Positions 31,331-43,788 of a DNA stretch of 64,000 bases are shown here, piece after piece (the stretch's first letter is position 1; every line of letters begins with the position of its first letter). A model generated the notes under the pieces. That model ran no database searches. It saw nothing but the letters and a program-made list of their open reading frames with translations, and was not told the origin of the DNA. Source of the DNA: Corythucha ciliata (Eukaryota; Arthropoda; Insecta; Hemiptera; Tingidae). The translations under genes and the position numbers were made by a program. The stretch covers positions 3,720,001 to 3,784,000 of the forward strand of contig CM075941.1 in assembly GCA_038030265.1 (NCBI GenBank). The letters are read 5' to 3'.

Positions 31331-33849
31331 GAGAAATTTTAAGTGTTGGTGAGGGGGGGGGGTCGAAACAGCCAAAGTCAGCTCCAGGCGTGTGGCGACT
31401 TCTTCCTATACGCGGTTTGTAGCCCGGGATTCACAAAGTTGGCTCTAGTGCTGACGAGTTTACTCAATCCCTGCAGTCCGTACACCGGCAACATGCCTGG
31501 AGAATGTTGATTCAGACCCTAAAACCAATTTGGGTCCTTTTTGGCGGAGGGGGGGGGGAGTCCCACGTAAACTTTCACAGAGAACAAGCCGGCTTCGAGC
31601 GTTACCCGACTTAACCGCATTCAAACCAACTTATTGAGAAATCGATTATTAAGTTATAAAATTGGAATATTGTATTTAAGAGGATAGGCCACCTCTAGAC
31701 CTTTGTCTCTCGATTATACTTGCTGGAAATCTCATTGTTTCAAGTCCTTTGGATTGAATTAGAAGTTTATCATTGAATTAAGCCGTCGGCTCTACAGCCC
31801 TTTATTGACGATGAAAATATTGAACACCCCTACCATTATTCCTATTATAATAATGATAATTAATCAATGAACGAAGGGGGGCTGTCTTAATTAAGAATCG
31901 TGTTTAGTTGTAAAGGATCAGTCGTTGAGTACTAATTAGTGTTTACTATCCAGGGGAGCAATAAAAAGGAAATATACCCATGAATGACCCTTTATAAGGG
32001 CAGTTAATTATTTTCAAGTCACTGGGAATAAATTTATTTGAACGGAATGTAAACACTTGGAGTGAGTCTCGGATATACGATGAAGAAAAAAAAACAATTC
32101 CTATCAGCTTGAAGACAGCCCCACAGAGTTCCTTCAGCAGCCAACAAAAACTTAACTACGGAAAGACGAAAAAAGGGAAAGTAGAGAGAGAGTGAGAAGA
32201 AAAAACAAAATCCATAGTCCTTGTTATTTGAAAAAGTCTGCCCCTGTAGCTCCACAACTGCCCGCGACCCCCTCACCACTACGACTACCAAGCTGGCAGC
32301 AGTAAAGTAGCCACCGAGTTGATATTTTTGCGGCCCATTCATTTCTGACGTTTGAATTACTTTTCTTCTTCCCCCTTACCCTCTATTTTGTGCCAATCAC
32401 CCGACCCATCCAACGCGACGACGACGGGGAACAGCCTCGACTGTGCGTCTCATTTTTAAAACCTTCAACCCCCCCCCCTCACTCTCCTCTTTCTCTTTAC
32501 AACCCAACGTTCGATGCCAATCTTTCGCCTTATTGTTTTTATTTTATTTTTTTTTTTGTCGGTAATAATTGAATGGAGCGGGCCCTTTCCTGTCACGCCC
32601 CACCCCCTTCACTCATCATCTTGAAGACAGTGATGATGACGAAGGGCGACGGATTTGAGACTCTTTCATCGCTCTTTAACGGAATTCATTAGAATTCAAA
32701 ATAATGAAAAGGGAAAATAAATTATGAGCAACGTGACAACATTATGTGAGCCTGTTACGAGCCGCGTCTACCAAAGTGAAATAAAAAGCGCCCTAAACTA
32801 AACAATTTTCCCTCCGTATAAAGGCGGAGAAAATTTCCTCGTCGTCTCTAATTGGAGAGAAGGTAGAGAAAGGATACATTTTCAAGGCAATTAACCGAAC
32901 TCAAACCCAAAGGTATAGCTCACGGGCGGGGATTGTTATAAGGGTTAGGTAACTCTAACTCGGTTGGTTGATGCCCTCCCGTAAGTAATATCGATGATAG
33001 CGTCTCTTCGTATTAATTACGAGCGTATATTTTAATTATTTAGTCGGCTGTGTTTACTAAAACCTTCGTGTATAACAAATGAAACGCATCTATTTATTCA
33101 GCAAAGGTGGCGGAGAACGCGGGGTTTTAAATCAACAATACCATGGAGAAACACCGTGCTTGAAGTGGAAGAAGAATTACTCATTTTAAGAAGAGAACTA
33201 AACATTACTAAAGACGGTATAGAAATAATAAAATATGATGTCAAGTGGCTGTTTTTGGCGTGTTTTTATATATTTCATCCTCCAAAGAAGAACCACTCAA
33301 CGAACTCCACCGGTGTTTTTCATTCTTGGTAATTTACGAACGTGAAGAGCTCTATAAATAGAAAGTAATACATGACGACGGTCATGATGATGATGAAGAT
33401 GACATAATGGAAACATCAAGGCATGAAAAGGGGCAGGCGATGCTTCAGAAAAAATGGAAAGCGCACTAGTTCACCCTTGCTGTTGTTGTTGTTTTCGAGG
33501 CGAGTACATTTTAGTGGAGACAGGCCCGGGATGAAGTTGTTAATATTTTGAAGAAGGAGCGAGGTTGAGACTCCACACATAAATGAATGACCGAGGTCCC
33601 CTGCAGTGGTGGGCCTGGGCCTATGACGAGGGGGGTGGGCTGCCCCGGGCCTGAAAAGCTTAAATACGGAAAAATGAGAATTTTTAGATATTATATTCAT
33701 GGATATAGGTAGGTAAGTAAAGAGGTTGGACGAATGGACAGCAATTTGGCTTCTTTCTACGAATTTCAGTCTCTCCTAACGTTGCAATAAGTGATATCAG
33801 CAAAGAGTGTGGTCTGAATATTCGATTGAGCCCCCGAGATTCTGATGGT
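31331..33849. other. Long stretch without recognised gene
   Basis: AT-rich, non-repetitive sequence with short microsatellite-like pieces (TGTTGTTGT near 33,480; GATGATGATG near 33,388) and homopolymer tracts. No open frame with a recognisable domain on either strand. It may be host intergenic or intronic DNA. Confidence 0.4.
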
Positions 33850-34071
33850 TCAAATTTTAGAAAATTCGCGGCTTAAATAGAGAAAATACACCGTCCCCTG
33901 TTTTGTTAGGTCCTTGAGCGCACTAATGTGCTGATCGTCCATGTGTAACTTGCAGACGCGGCAAAAACTTTGAAAAAACTGCGATAAACCGCTGATTCGT
34001 GTGGTCTCACGATCGAACATCCAGGCCACATTTGTGAAAAAAATCGCTGATTCACTGTCTGTGGAGGCCAT
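33850..34071 (-). other. Possible small exon or chance ORF with CxxC motif
   Basis: 73-codon frame from ATG 34,071 containing FCRVCKLHMDDQHISALKDL, which could be the first cysteine pair of a ZAD-type finger, but the second pair is absent. Surrounded by minisatellite-like DNA. Weak. Confidence 0.2.
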
Positions 34072-34089
34072 TCTACGGATAAAATGTAA

Positions 34090-34400
34090 AAGTCAACGCA
34101 AAAGTGTTGTTTTTAGTGTAGCCCACGGCTAAAAATTGAGAAAACAAGCTACTAATTCAAGGCTGCACAAGTGAAAAAAAAATCGTGGCTAATATTGACA
34201 AAAACAACGCTAATTAGGGTTAAAATTGGGCAAAAATGGTAAATTCACAACTGAAATATCATGTGAAAATTCGCCTAATATTGCACAATTCGCATTAAAA
34301 AAAAAAAGAGAATAGATGCTAATTCACTGCAGAAGTAGCAGAAAACGCTCTTTAACGGCTAAAATTGAGGAAAAATCGCTGCAAATACCTACGGGTCGAC
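34090..34400. repeat. Degenerate minisatellite, inverse orientation to 30.8 kb
   Basis: Contains repeated CGGCTAAAATTGAG and CTAATTC phrases, the reverse complement of the motifs at 30,830-31,330. Confidence 0.5.
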
Positions 34401-34579
34401 TTTTCTGGTGTCGGCCTCTTTTTTCTTCTTTCAGATTAGTGAATAATATTTGTCTCAAATGAAAAACGAAAGAAGGTTCCTCGTTTTATCAACGTTTGCG
34501 CGATTTGGGCTTTACCACCTGGATGTTTCGGAAAAACACTATCTAGGAATTATTTGTTTGTATTATAATTACCGCAATA

Positions 34580-36052
34580 CATGGTGTTTCAGGAGGAATG
34601 ATCAGGACTTTAACCAGTCGTAGTACTAACGAGGACGAACCAAAATCACCATATGAACATAGGGTCGCAAACGCTTCATTTCCGAGTTAGGTATTTTTGT
34701 CATTTTTCGGCCAATCGCGTTCTTTTCGTCAATAATCATTTCTAGCGTCCTAGCCATTCGTAACAGAACAATACCGATTACATTTCTGAAAATAGCAGAC
34801 ATTTTGGGTTTATGAAACGCTGTTGCAGCTAACCGAACTAATGTTTCAAATATTTTCTTTTATTTCTTGAAAAAGCGAAAAAGTGCAAATTTGATTTTTA
34901 CCGTTTCCTTCAAAGACGAATCTTCCGAAGTCTTCGGTGGTAAAGGCACGGTTAAATTATTGGAAAAACATGCCAGTGATGTAAGCTACAAAATGGCTTT
35001 TTAAATTTTAAAATCGACGCATTTTTGACTGAGATACCACAGCGAACGTTCAGAAATTCCTGGTCAGATCGTCAAATTAAGGCATATTGCAACTACAAAA
35101 AAAACAAAACAAAAAAACAGTTGTTTCCGCGTCAATGCTTTTGTGTGATACGCTGTAATGTTATTTAGTTCGAAAATAACTCCCCCTGCCCCTCCTATTA
35201 AAGTACAGCATCGGCCTCAACTACCCATCAACCTAAGTACAACTTTCCGATCGCATTTTGGTGAGAATTTGGATACGCTGAATGGGTAAGTGAGGAGGAG
35301 GGATGGGAAGGAGTCATAATTTGACAAAATAACATGATGTATTATGATGGGTAAATTACACATTTTCTATCATTTCGGGAAGATTTTGGTTACTGTTGAG
35401 GTGTAGGTGATGGGCGGGGGAGGAGAGGACAAATTAATTATTCAGCAAAAACATGAGGTATTCGTTTTATGAAATTATTTCTGTGAGCACAATCAAAGAT
35501 AGACGCGGAAATAGCTGTTTTCAATGTTTAATGCTGGGTGAAATGTGGCTCAATTTGACGATCTGACCAGGAATTTCTGTACGTTCGCTGTGGTATCTCA
35601 GTCAAAAATGCGTTGATTTTAAAATTTAAAAAGCCATTTTGTAGCTTACAACACTGGCATGTTTTTCCAATAATTTAACCGTACCTTTACCACCGAAGAC
35701 TTCGGAAGATTCGTCTTTGAAGGAAACGGTAAAAATAAAATTTGCACTTTTTCGCTTTTTCAAGAAATAAAAGAAAATACTTGAAACATTAGTTCGGTTA
35801 GTTGCAACAGCGTTTCATAAACCCAAAATGTCTGCTATTTTCAGAAATGTAATCGGTATTGTTCTGTTACGAATGGCTAGGACGCTAGAAATGATTATTG
35901 ACGAAAAGAACGCGTTTGGCCGAAAAATGACAAAAATACCTGTAACTCCGAAATGAAGCATTTGCGACCCTATGTTCACATGATGATTTTGGTTCGTCCT
36001 CGTTAGTACTACGCCTGGTTAAAGTCCTGATCATTCCTCCTGAAACACCCTG
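34580..36052. mobile_element. Non-autonomous fold-back element sharing the mariner terminus
   Basis: Arms of about 505 bp (34,580 to ~35,085 and ~35,550 to 36,052) are inverted copies with few differences. The ends are C(A)(T/G)GGTGTTTCAGGAGGAATG, flanked by TA on both sides (34,578-34,579; 36,053-36,054). The outer GGTGTTTC matches the end of the mariner element at 26,049. The centre (about 460 bp) has no coding sequence, so it must rely on a transposase in trans. Confidence 0.85.
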
Positions 36053-36532
36053 TATTTACAGCAATAAGAAAATAAAATATAAAATTAAAGCAGCGTAGAA
36101 CGAACATCGCTCAATTTTTTTAAAGCAACTTCGCTAGACGCTAGGAAGTGAAGTTTCAGAATGAAATATAATTCGACCACCCGACAAGTTCTGACGGGCG
36201 GGAAACTTTCACGAAATAAGAAAGAAAACAAATTAATTGCAAACCAGCAAAACCGCGAGCTGGCATGACCCTCTCCCCAATGTTCCCGAGAAACCTACTC
36301 ATGGGGACGAGCTACAATTTTAGTTCGAGCAATTGTTATCATCAGTTCAATTCAATTCAAATACTGTCTTGGCTTTACATGTTACTTCTCTTTGATGACA
36401 TTGGTGTTGGTTTTTCTATTCTCGTGGAAAGTGATATGTTTTGAACGATTTTTCGTCATATGTGATTTCTTGAGTATTTGATCGTCGGCCGTCACTCATC
36501 AGACGTCGCCCACCTTCGTCCTCATTCAGGAA

Positions 36533-37026
36533 TGTATATGTCGCATCGACTTGGCGAAATTATCCACTTCATGAAATGGATGTCCATTTCACGAAGTGGC
36601 TCCGCATGCCGTTATTTCAAAAAATTACGACATCTGGACAAAAAAAATGTCCATTTCTTGAAAAGGAAATAGCGTTTGTCCAGTTGCTGAAATCAAGCTT
36701 CCTTACTGCAAGTGGATGCACAACATCATTTTTTAGCGCGTTTTTGAGTGCTCAATAAAATAACCTTTTTAAATAAAACAAAACTTGTTGCAGCATCTGA
36801 GATTCCTCACTCATTCATTTCACGAAAAGGATAATCTTGTGCATCCACTTGCAGTAAGAAAACTTGATTTCAGCAACAGGACAAACACGATTTCCTTTTC
36901 AAGAAATAGACAATTTTTTTGTTCAGATGTCGAAATTTTTTGAAGTTACGGCAAGTGGAGCCATTTCGTGAAATGGACCTCCATTTCGTGAAGTGGACAA
37001 TTACTCGATATGGATGCGACATATAC
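36533..37026. mobile_element. Fold-back MITE with GTATATGTCGCAT ends
   Basis: Left end GTATATGTCGCATCGA and right end ATGGATGCGACATATAC are inverted. Internal arm sequence such as TGCAAGTGGATGCAC and AAGTGGCTCCGC recurs inverted, with a short spacer around 36,780. The word CCATTTC(A/G)(C/T)GAA is repeated several times in the arms. Confidence 0.7.
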
Positions 37027-37439
37027 ACTTTTGTTTTTTGTTTTTTTTGGTTCTCCGTGCACTGTGAATTAAGCCTTGTTCACACTGGCCGAGCAATTTA
37101 GTCGAGTTGGTAAGTAGATTAGTAGCTAAACAAGTGCGAACACCGATCATTTTTAGTCAAGTAGCTTAGCAAATGGTTTAGCCAACTCTTTCCAATCAAC
37201 TATATTTTTTCGGTCGAGTAGCATCCCCCACCATGCAATCCCTTCCTCACTTTGCCTGTCGTAAGCGGGGTCGCATGCCTTCACTGATAATTTCATTGCC
37301 AGTTTGTCGTGTATTTATATAACTGACAAATTAAGGTCTCCCCACACATATCCGTGTTCTCACCGCGCCGAGTCGGCACCGACACTCGGTCGTGTGTAGG
37401 TGAAATGAAAACAACTGAATTAACATGTGAGAGCCTAAA

Positions 37440-38376
37440 CATCGCCCCCAGGCGAAGACTAACGGGGGCCCCCTAGCAGCCAGATTCAGGTTTTGCTTAA
37501 AAGGCAGAGGTTTCAGAAATTGCATGCTTTGCTCTACAAAAAACTGGCTTGATAGCCACTCGCATCCTTCAAATAGCTATACTAGGTATTCCAACAAAAA
37601 ACCGGATAAGCTGACTACAGTAGCACCAAAAAATGAAGACTTTCGCGCCTTAAAAATGACTAAACTTACTATTTACGACCTAAAAATAGCAAAACTGGCG
37701 ATTGTCGCTCTAATAGTAGCCAAACTGACTTCTCGTGCCTTATAAATTGCTAGACGTACGATTAGGGAGCAATGAAAATACCAAAGCAAAATAATTTTGG
37801 TGGCCAAGAATGACCAAAACTCTCAATTCTCAAGTCTCAATTGAATAAACGAGTTCCGTGGGTTCGGCTCTTTCAAATATCAATTTCGAGGGTGTGGCTT
37901 AACCGACAAGCCAATTTCGTAATTATGTCTTTTTCAAAAGACAATTCCGCGAGGTTTCCCTCATTCGAAAAAGCAATTTCGCGGGATCTTTAAAAATCGA
38001 ATTTCCAGGATTAGACCCTTTAAAGCGTCAATTGGGAAGATTTCTCTTCTTTTAAACCCACGATTTGGTCCACTTTAGCAGCAAAATTTCTTTGATTTGG
38101 CTATTTAAAATGAACATTTCGGGCGTTTGGCTCAAATACGCCAATTTCACTGTCACATGTTTTGATATTTCAAGATCTATTTGTGGATAAGGCGTCTTCA
38201 AAGCCAATTTCGCGGGGCTGAATTCTTCAAAAACCCAATTATTCGGACTTTTAGCTCTGTAAAACCCAAATTTCCCGGATTTTCTCGCCATTATTTATTC
38301 CAAGTCGCCCCCCCCCCCCATGGATCAGGGCCCCTAGGCGGTCGCCTACCCTGCCTAACCCCTAAAAACGGCCCTG
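37440..38376. mobile_element. hAT-like MITE inside copy A (left end lost)
   Basis: Matches the complete element at 61,931-63,084. The right end CTAAAAACGGCCCTG is retained at 38,362-38,376, followed by AGGCTAAG, but the left CAGGGCC terminus is missing. Contains two minisatellite types internally. Confidence 0.7.
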
Positions 38377-38585
38377 AGGCTAAGGGGAAAAACGTACCGG
38401 CAGCAGGGGGTAGAGAAAAGTGCATTCGTCATCGAAGGAAATCCCAGGCCATTGTTGTTATGAACTTCCCCTCCAACACCAATAATGGTGTTGTTAACGA
38501 AACTATTTTTTCATATTCAATTTTAATATTCTGTGAGAACTTGAGACGTTTGACTGTTGAATATACAGAGTGCGGCAGACAAAGG

Positions 38586-39272
38586 TGGCAAAATACTTCG
38601 AGAACGTATTTAAAATAGAAAATACTTCTAAAAACAAATACACAATACAAAATACCTTTATAAAAGTATTTGAAATACAAACACAAAATACGTATTCAAA
38701 ATACATTTTTCTCAAATACAATTTTAAATTACATTTTCGAATCATTAGCAAAGTTGGAAGATAGTTCGAAAATCATGGCTTTGTGACTATTGCTGTTGAC
38801 ATTACACCAGGAGGCGACAATATTTGGAGGAGTTGATGTGGGTGAAAGGGTGTAAAAATGTGGGCACGTTGGACGAATGGGTTATGTCTGATCCCATACA
38901 TTCTGCAGGACTCAGCAAATATCATGTACATACTTCGATGAACTCATCAAAGATATACCCTCTCCCACCCTTTTCACGCCATCTTTTTAAGAACTCAAAA
39001 GAGGGAGAGAGAGAGAACGAGCGAGAGAGATAGAGGGAGAGAGAAAAGAAATAGAAAGAGAAAAACTCGTCCCTCAAAATAGCGCCAAAAAGTATAATTG
39101 TATTTTCATTTGGTTTTAAAATATAAAATTCTTTCAAAAATAACTTTAAATACGAAATTCACGACGTACAAAATACGACTTGTTGAAATTATTTATAGTA
39201 GAAATAAGTACAAAGTTAGTATTTTAAAATACACAAGTGTTTTAAGTATTTAGAAACACAAGTATTTTGCCA
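38586..39272. mobile_element. MITE with GGCAAAATACTT ends and AAATAC-rich body
   Basis: Left GGCAAAATACTTCGAG and right CACAAGTATTTTGCC are inverted ends. The word AAATAC and its complement are repeated many times between them. Includes a GAGA-rich tract near 39,000. No clear target duplication. Confidence 0.5.
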
Positions 39273-39823
39273 TCATCGCTAAATCAATCAATTTTAAATT
39301 TATAGCCATCTTCGAGCTTTTCAAACTAGAATGAAATTATGAGAGCTTTGAAGCCAAATTATGCGGAGATGTTTAGTATAATTGGATGGTGAGTGGCTTC
39401 AAATCAGACAAGACGGCGGGTGCTAAGGACAATTTCAGCCACTGCGTATTTTTGGGGTCCTTTGTTTTGTTTTGTTTTGTTTTTTTTTTCTCTCCTCCAT
39501 TCTTTTGAATTTAAAATTGTAGCTATTATGGTCTGGACCATACTCCACCATCTACGTAATCAATTCATCGATCACTGGAGTGTAATTTTCATCTCAGAGC
39601 ATTGAACCATGAGTCATTCTTACCTATTACAAATTTACAATAATTTTACTGTGGAAAAATGGTATAAAATACAAATTTCGGCACAAAAGGTACCAATAGG
39701 TTCGCTTTTTTTGTGGTTATTCTGACTCAAGCAGTAAATTTTCGAAGGGTTTGAACTAAGGGGATAAAAAGTTGTGAGTCGAAACGATAGAATCTGATGA
39801 CCGTGACGTCAAACTTTTGTGAC

Positions 39824-39963
39824 GCTCTGTTCGTTTGTCAGTTTCGAGCAGCTCGAGATTTTGCAACCTCGTGGGCTATCATGTGAAACAACGCGACAAT
39901 AGTACAAAAAGGCTAGTAAATTCAGTGCTGGCGGTGCAGCTCCAGACGGCAAACGAACAGAGC
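39824..39963. mobile_element. 140-bp MITE with GCTCTGTTCGTTTG ends
   Basis: Left GCTCTGTTCGTTTGTC and right GGCAAACGAACAGAGC are inverted; internal GCAGCTC words resemble those of the larger MITE at 40,810. No coding capacity. Confidence 0.6.
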
Positions 39964-40809
39964 TGTATAGGGAAGAAAAATAAACCTCTGGCACTATCCC
40001 ATCCTCCATCGAATGCATACTGCCCTTGTATCGTAGCCGCGTCCACACTATGCCGATCTCCTGCAATCGTTCTTGCGGATCGAGAAAAAGTATTACCGAG
40101 CACGAGACCCAACTCGGGGGTGCCGTAGGTAGTTTGGCCCATAGAGATAGTATAACTACTAGAGGGGGCATTGAATGCGCAAACAAGTATAAACTGGGGC
40201 GAGGATTAACGTCATCCGGATATCGTTGCGGCTTCTTAGGCCTCTTCCCATTGGCTGTCTCAAAAGTTGGGGTTTCAAGAAGTCCCCCTTCACTCCATTC
40301 ACATCCCTTCAGGTACTTCTTCAACCAATAGCAAGGGATTTTCGGAGCTAACTCAAGCTCTCTGGTGACGTCAGTCTTGGACTGCTGCGCAATAGACAAT
40401 TCAAGCTCGAGTTATATTATCTCTATGGTTTGGCCGACCAAAGGAAAGGGATCCTGAAGGTTTCAATATTACGTTCGGTGTGAACGCCTTGTGAAACTTG
40501 GAACTGTAGTTGTATGTTGTGAAAAAGTCACGGACCGATGAGGATGTCCTCAACAGAAACGATGTACATCACTTCATTTATGAAGGCCGGTTTCCACATA
40601 CACCATAATGGCTTATCGTGTCACCGTATACGGTAGTACAATACAGGCTGAATAAACCCCCCGTACAATTGAAGCATTGCGTATCATTAATGCCGCATCA
40701 TGGAAAGACACGGGTTGACGATACGCTGAAACGTAATGTATCCTTCACTCCATTGAAGTTTACTGCATGATACGGTTTGATAATAAGGAGTGGTGGAATT
40801 TGAAGCATT

Positions 40810-41173
40810 AGGTTTGTTCGTTTGTTGTTCAGTATAGTGGTGCAGGTGTAGTTCGAGCAGTCCGGGATTTACGTCATTTCTTCAAAGCAAACGAACGCTT
40901 TTCGTGCAACTGGCTAACCTTACGTTAACAAAAACGTTACCTTTATGATTTATTTCCGCTTCTCAGAAGGAAATGATTGACGAAAGGAAATTATTGAGCA
41001 GGTTATAACATTTCGAGCAGCAAGCTCCTAATTTTTCAGTGTGGATAGTGCTGCACTGAACAGTCCGAGATTTGACAAACGAATGCTTTCAGTGTAGTTC
41101 GGGATTACAAAAGAACGCTTTTCGGACTGTTCGTGCAGTCCAGAGCAGCTCCGGACGACAAACGAACAAACCT
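40810..41173. mobile_element. 364-bp MITE with AGGTTTGTTCGTTTG ends and 3-bp ATT duplication
   Basis: Left AGGTTTGTTCGTTTGTTGTT and right GACAAACGAACAAACCT are inverted; ATT flanks both sides (40,807-40,809; 41,174-41,176). Related termini at 39,824. Nested within copy A and absent at the corresponding place of copy B. Confidence 0.75.
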
Positions 41174-42545
41174 ATTTTCATGCCTCAAACCATTGAACGG
41201 ATAGTGCCTCCATTCGCATGTCTCCATCCTGAAAAGATCCAATATTACGTTACCCGCGCATACTAAATTCCATCTCCCTACAGTCTGCTAAACATCCCAA
41301 TGATGTCACTCAAATATACATTAAATAATACAAGATTTACCTCCCTTATATTTTGAGTTTGATGCCTAACATTCATGAAAAATGACAGAAAAAAAACAAT
41401 TTCAACTGTGAAGAGTATTAGCGACGTTGTGAGCGTTCAGTTCAGTCTTCCAAAAGAAAGAAAAACAATATCATGTCATCTCACTCATTGTTTCTTTAAT
41501 TTCTCCGAATCGGTTTTCTACAACTATACGCAACCCTCAGGGCTCTGTTCCAGTAACAAGCTTCAAGGTATATAATTATAAATTATAATAAAAAACGAAA
41601 TGAATATAATTTCATTTCATAACAAAATAACTTTACCTTAATATACAGATCGTCGCCAAATGAAAAGCAGCTGTCAAAATCTAAAAGGTGATTTCAGACA
41701 AGTATCCTCCCTAAATTCTGGCTTTATTTCTTCGCCAATCTTCGATTTCAAAGTCTCAGTGTAGTTGTCAGGAAATTGCATAGTGTAGAGGAAGTTTGCT
41801 TGTTCAAATTTCAATCCTGAATAAACCACAATACACAAATTGAGTTCAAATGTGTTATAGAGTTTTTCAGAGATGTCATTTGAAGAAGTTCAATTTTCAA
41901 GCGTAGTGATAAATAATTCAATTAATAGATTACTTATGTATTAGTCACAGACGATTTTTCCGTATTCGTGACATGAAACCGCGAATTGATGTCCTATTTC
42001 CAGCCATGTGCCCCACGGGTGGGTTTTTATATTAATTTAATTAATTATCACGCCGTGTTCAACAAAAGTAGTACGAATCGAAGACGTGCACTTTCATGTC
42101 TACGGGGCTAAAATCTACCGGTAAACAGTAAAATAGGAGTACCTCTTACAGGTAACACAATCGCACCTGATGGGATCCCGTTCTTTAATGAACAAAAGTT
42201 CATTTAAGAGTAGAGTAAGTACCTTGGCACAAAATTGAATCGAAGCATTCACTCCAGTTTATATCTTACCCCTCGAAGCACTGAGACGGATCGGTTGCGA
42301 ATCGGACATGTGTGGGCTCTCCTCACCGCGCCGAGTCCGCACCGACACACGGCCGTGCGGTGAAAACACGGAAATGTGTGGGGAGACCTTTAAACAGATT
42401 GTCTTATTAATTTCTGGTTTTCTGTGTTCCTTCCTGTGACTTTTTATAATTAATTATTAGTCCCCTTCTCACAAGCATTACTCATAAATTAAATTTTTGA
42501 TTGATACTGTTAGTGTGATCGCTTAGACTACGAGGGTTAGTCGGT

Positions 42546-42786
42546 AATGCATGCATGAAACTGAAGCCGTAGGAGCCTACGTTGTCTGTCTTCCCTCGTT
42601 GAGGTGCGTTAAAAACGAACCGGTTTCGGCTGCTCGCCATGTTCAGCGTCTGTGTCTGTGACAGTTTCAGTTGTACTTACAGACGCTGAAGATGGCGAGC
42701 AGCCGAAACCGGTTCGTTTCTGACGCACCTCAACGAGGGAAGACATACAACGTAGGCTCCTACGGCTACAGTTTCATGCATGCATT
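42546..42786. repeat. Near-perfect 241-bp palindrome
   Basis: Ends AATGCATGCATGAAACTG and its inverse. The arms (about 110 bp) differ at only a few positions and include CGAACCGGTTTCGGCTGCTCG. Small loop near 42,660. Probably a MITE. Confidence 0.85.
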
Positions 42787-43086
42787 AAATGTTTGACATT
42801 TTCATTCATAAATCATACGATTTCATTAATGAGTAAGTTTTATGTTGGACCAACCAGATCGCAAATGGAATCTAAGTATGAAAAATAATTTTTTTTTCGA
42901 GCAATCATAGGCCAAAGTCTGGCCCGTATGACGGACGGACATTCCAGGATTAAACATTCAGGATAAAACGAACAAGAACTATTTTGTGAGATAGTTGTAA
43001 AAAGTTTACCCAACTAGGGGATTACTAGGGTGTATTATTCATATCAGAAAGAATAATGTAAACCAATAGTATATTGTACGCCTAGG

Positions 43087-43191
43087 AGGTAAAGTGGATG
43101 TTTCCAAGACGAGAGGAGATGAGGCAGTCGGGCGTCCGTAGTCGCCCGACTGCCTCTCCTCGAGGCTTGGAAACCACTTTACCTCCGTGAC
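43087..43191. repeat. Hairpin-forming palindrome of about 105 bp
   Basis: GGAGGTAAAGTGG...GAGGCAGTCGGGCG then an 8-base loop then CGCCCGACTGCCTC...CCACTTTACCTCC. Arms about 48 bp with a few mismatches. Confidence 0.85.
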
Positions 43192-43788
43192 TTACACACT
43201 ATTTTTTATCCTGCACGTAGAAATTAAAATATTGGAGCTATAAATTAATTTGATGGCCGCGCTAGAGGTTATTTTTGGCTTCTTCACATATGGCGGAGTG
43301 TGGTGTCTCCTCCAGTACAGTATGCCTGTATCCTTCCTTCGGTGGATAAGAATAAAAACAGTTGTTTCGAAATTCGAAATGGAGTCTAAAGAGGATTTTG
43401 TGTGTCTGTGAAGAATTGTTTTCGCCGGAAAAATCAAAGGAAAAATACGATCTGCATTCTAATGGAGTTATGGACTGGTGCGGAACAAAAAATGTTAATA
43501 AGTTAAGAAGTATTTCTTGCTTCTCAATCTCACCAAATCGTTCGTCTACACAATCATGATAAGCCCGAATCACGCGAAACAGCGCTGTATCGTGAATCAG
43601 TCAATTCGGAAACAATAAACTGTCCGACAAAGAAATTTTACCTCCGCTAAAATGTCCGACAATGAAATTCTACTTCGGTCAGGTAATGACGTACTTTAAC
43701 GATTGTTTTCCGGCTTCAAAATCAGGTTTTACCATCGTGTAGGATAAAATAGTAGATTACATTACAAGATTAGTAAGTGGTGCATTAC

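Larger units (their letters stand above)
37334..42389. mobile_element. 5-kb non-coding DNA element with TTA target duplication (copy A)
   Basis: Ends AGGTCTCCCCACACATATCC (37,334) and the inverse AGGTCTCCCCACACATTTCC (to 42,389), about 30 bp of terminal inverted repeat, flanked by TTA at 37,331-37,333 and 42,390-42,392. A 3-bp TWA duplication is the hallmark of PIF/Harbinger-type insertion, but no transposase is inside. The interior contains an older hAT-like element, MITEs and repeats. A second copy starts at 61,567 next to TAA and shares 37,420-38,510 and 41,205-42,200 with this one. Confidence 0.75.

Noticed and set aside
39809..40399. 196-codon reverse ORF
   Set aside because: It runs across a MITE and shows no domain; composition is not protein-like.
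37334..42389. Autonomous Harbinger transposon
   Set aside because: TTA duplication fits, but no transposase or Myb-like frame is present inside.
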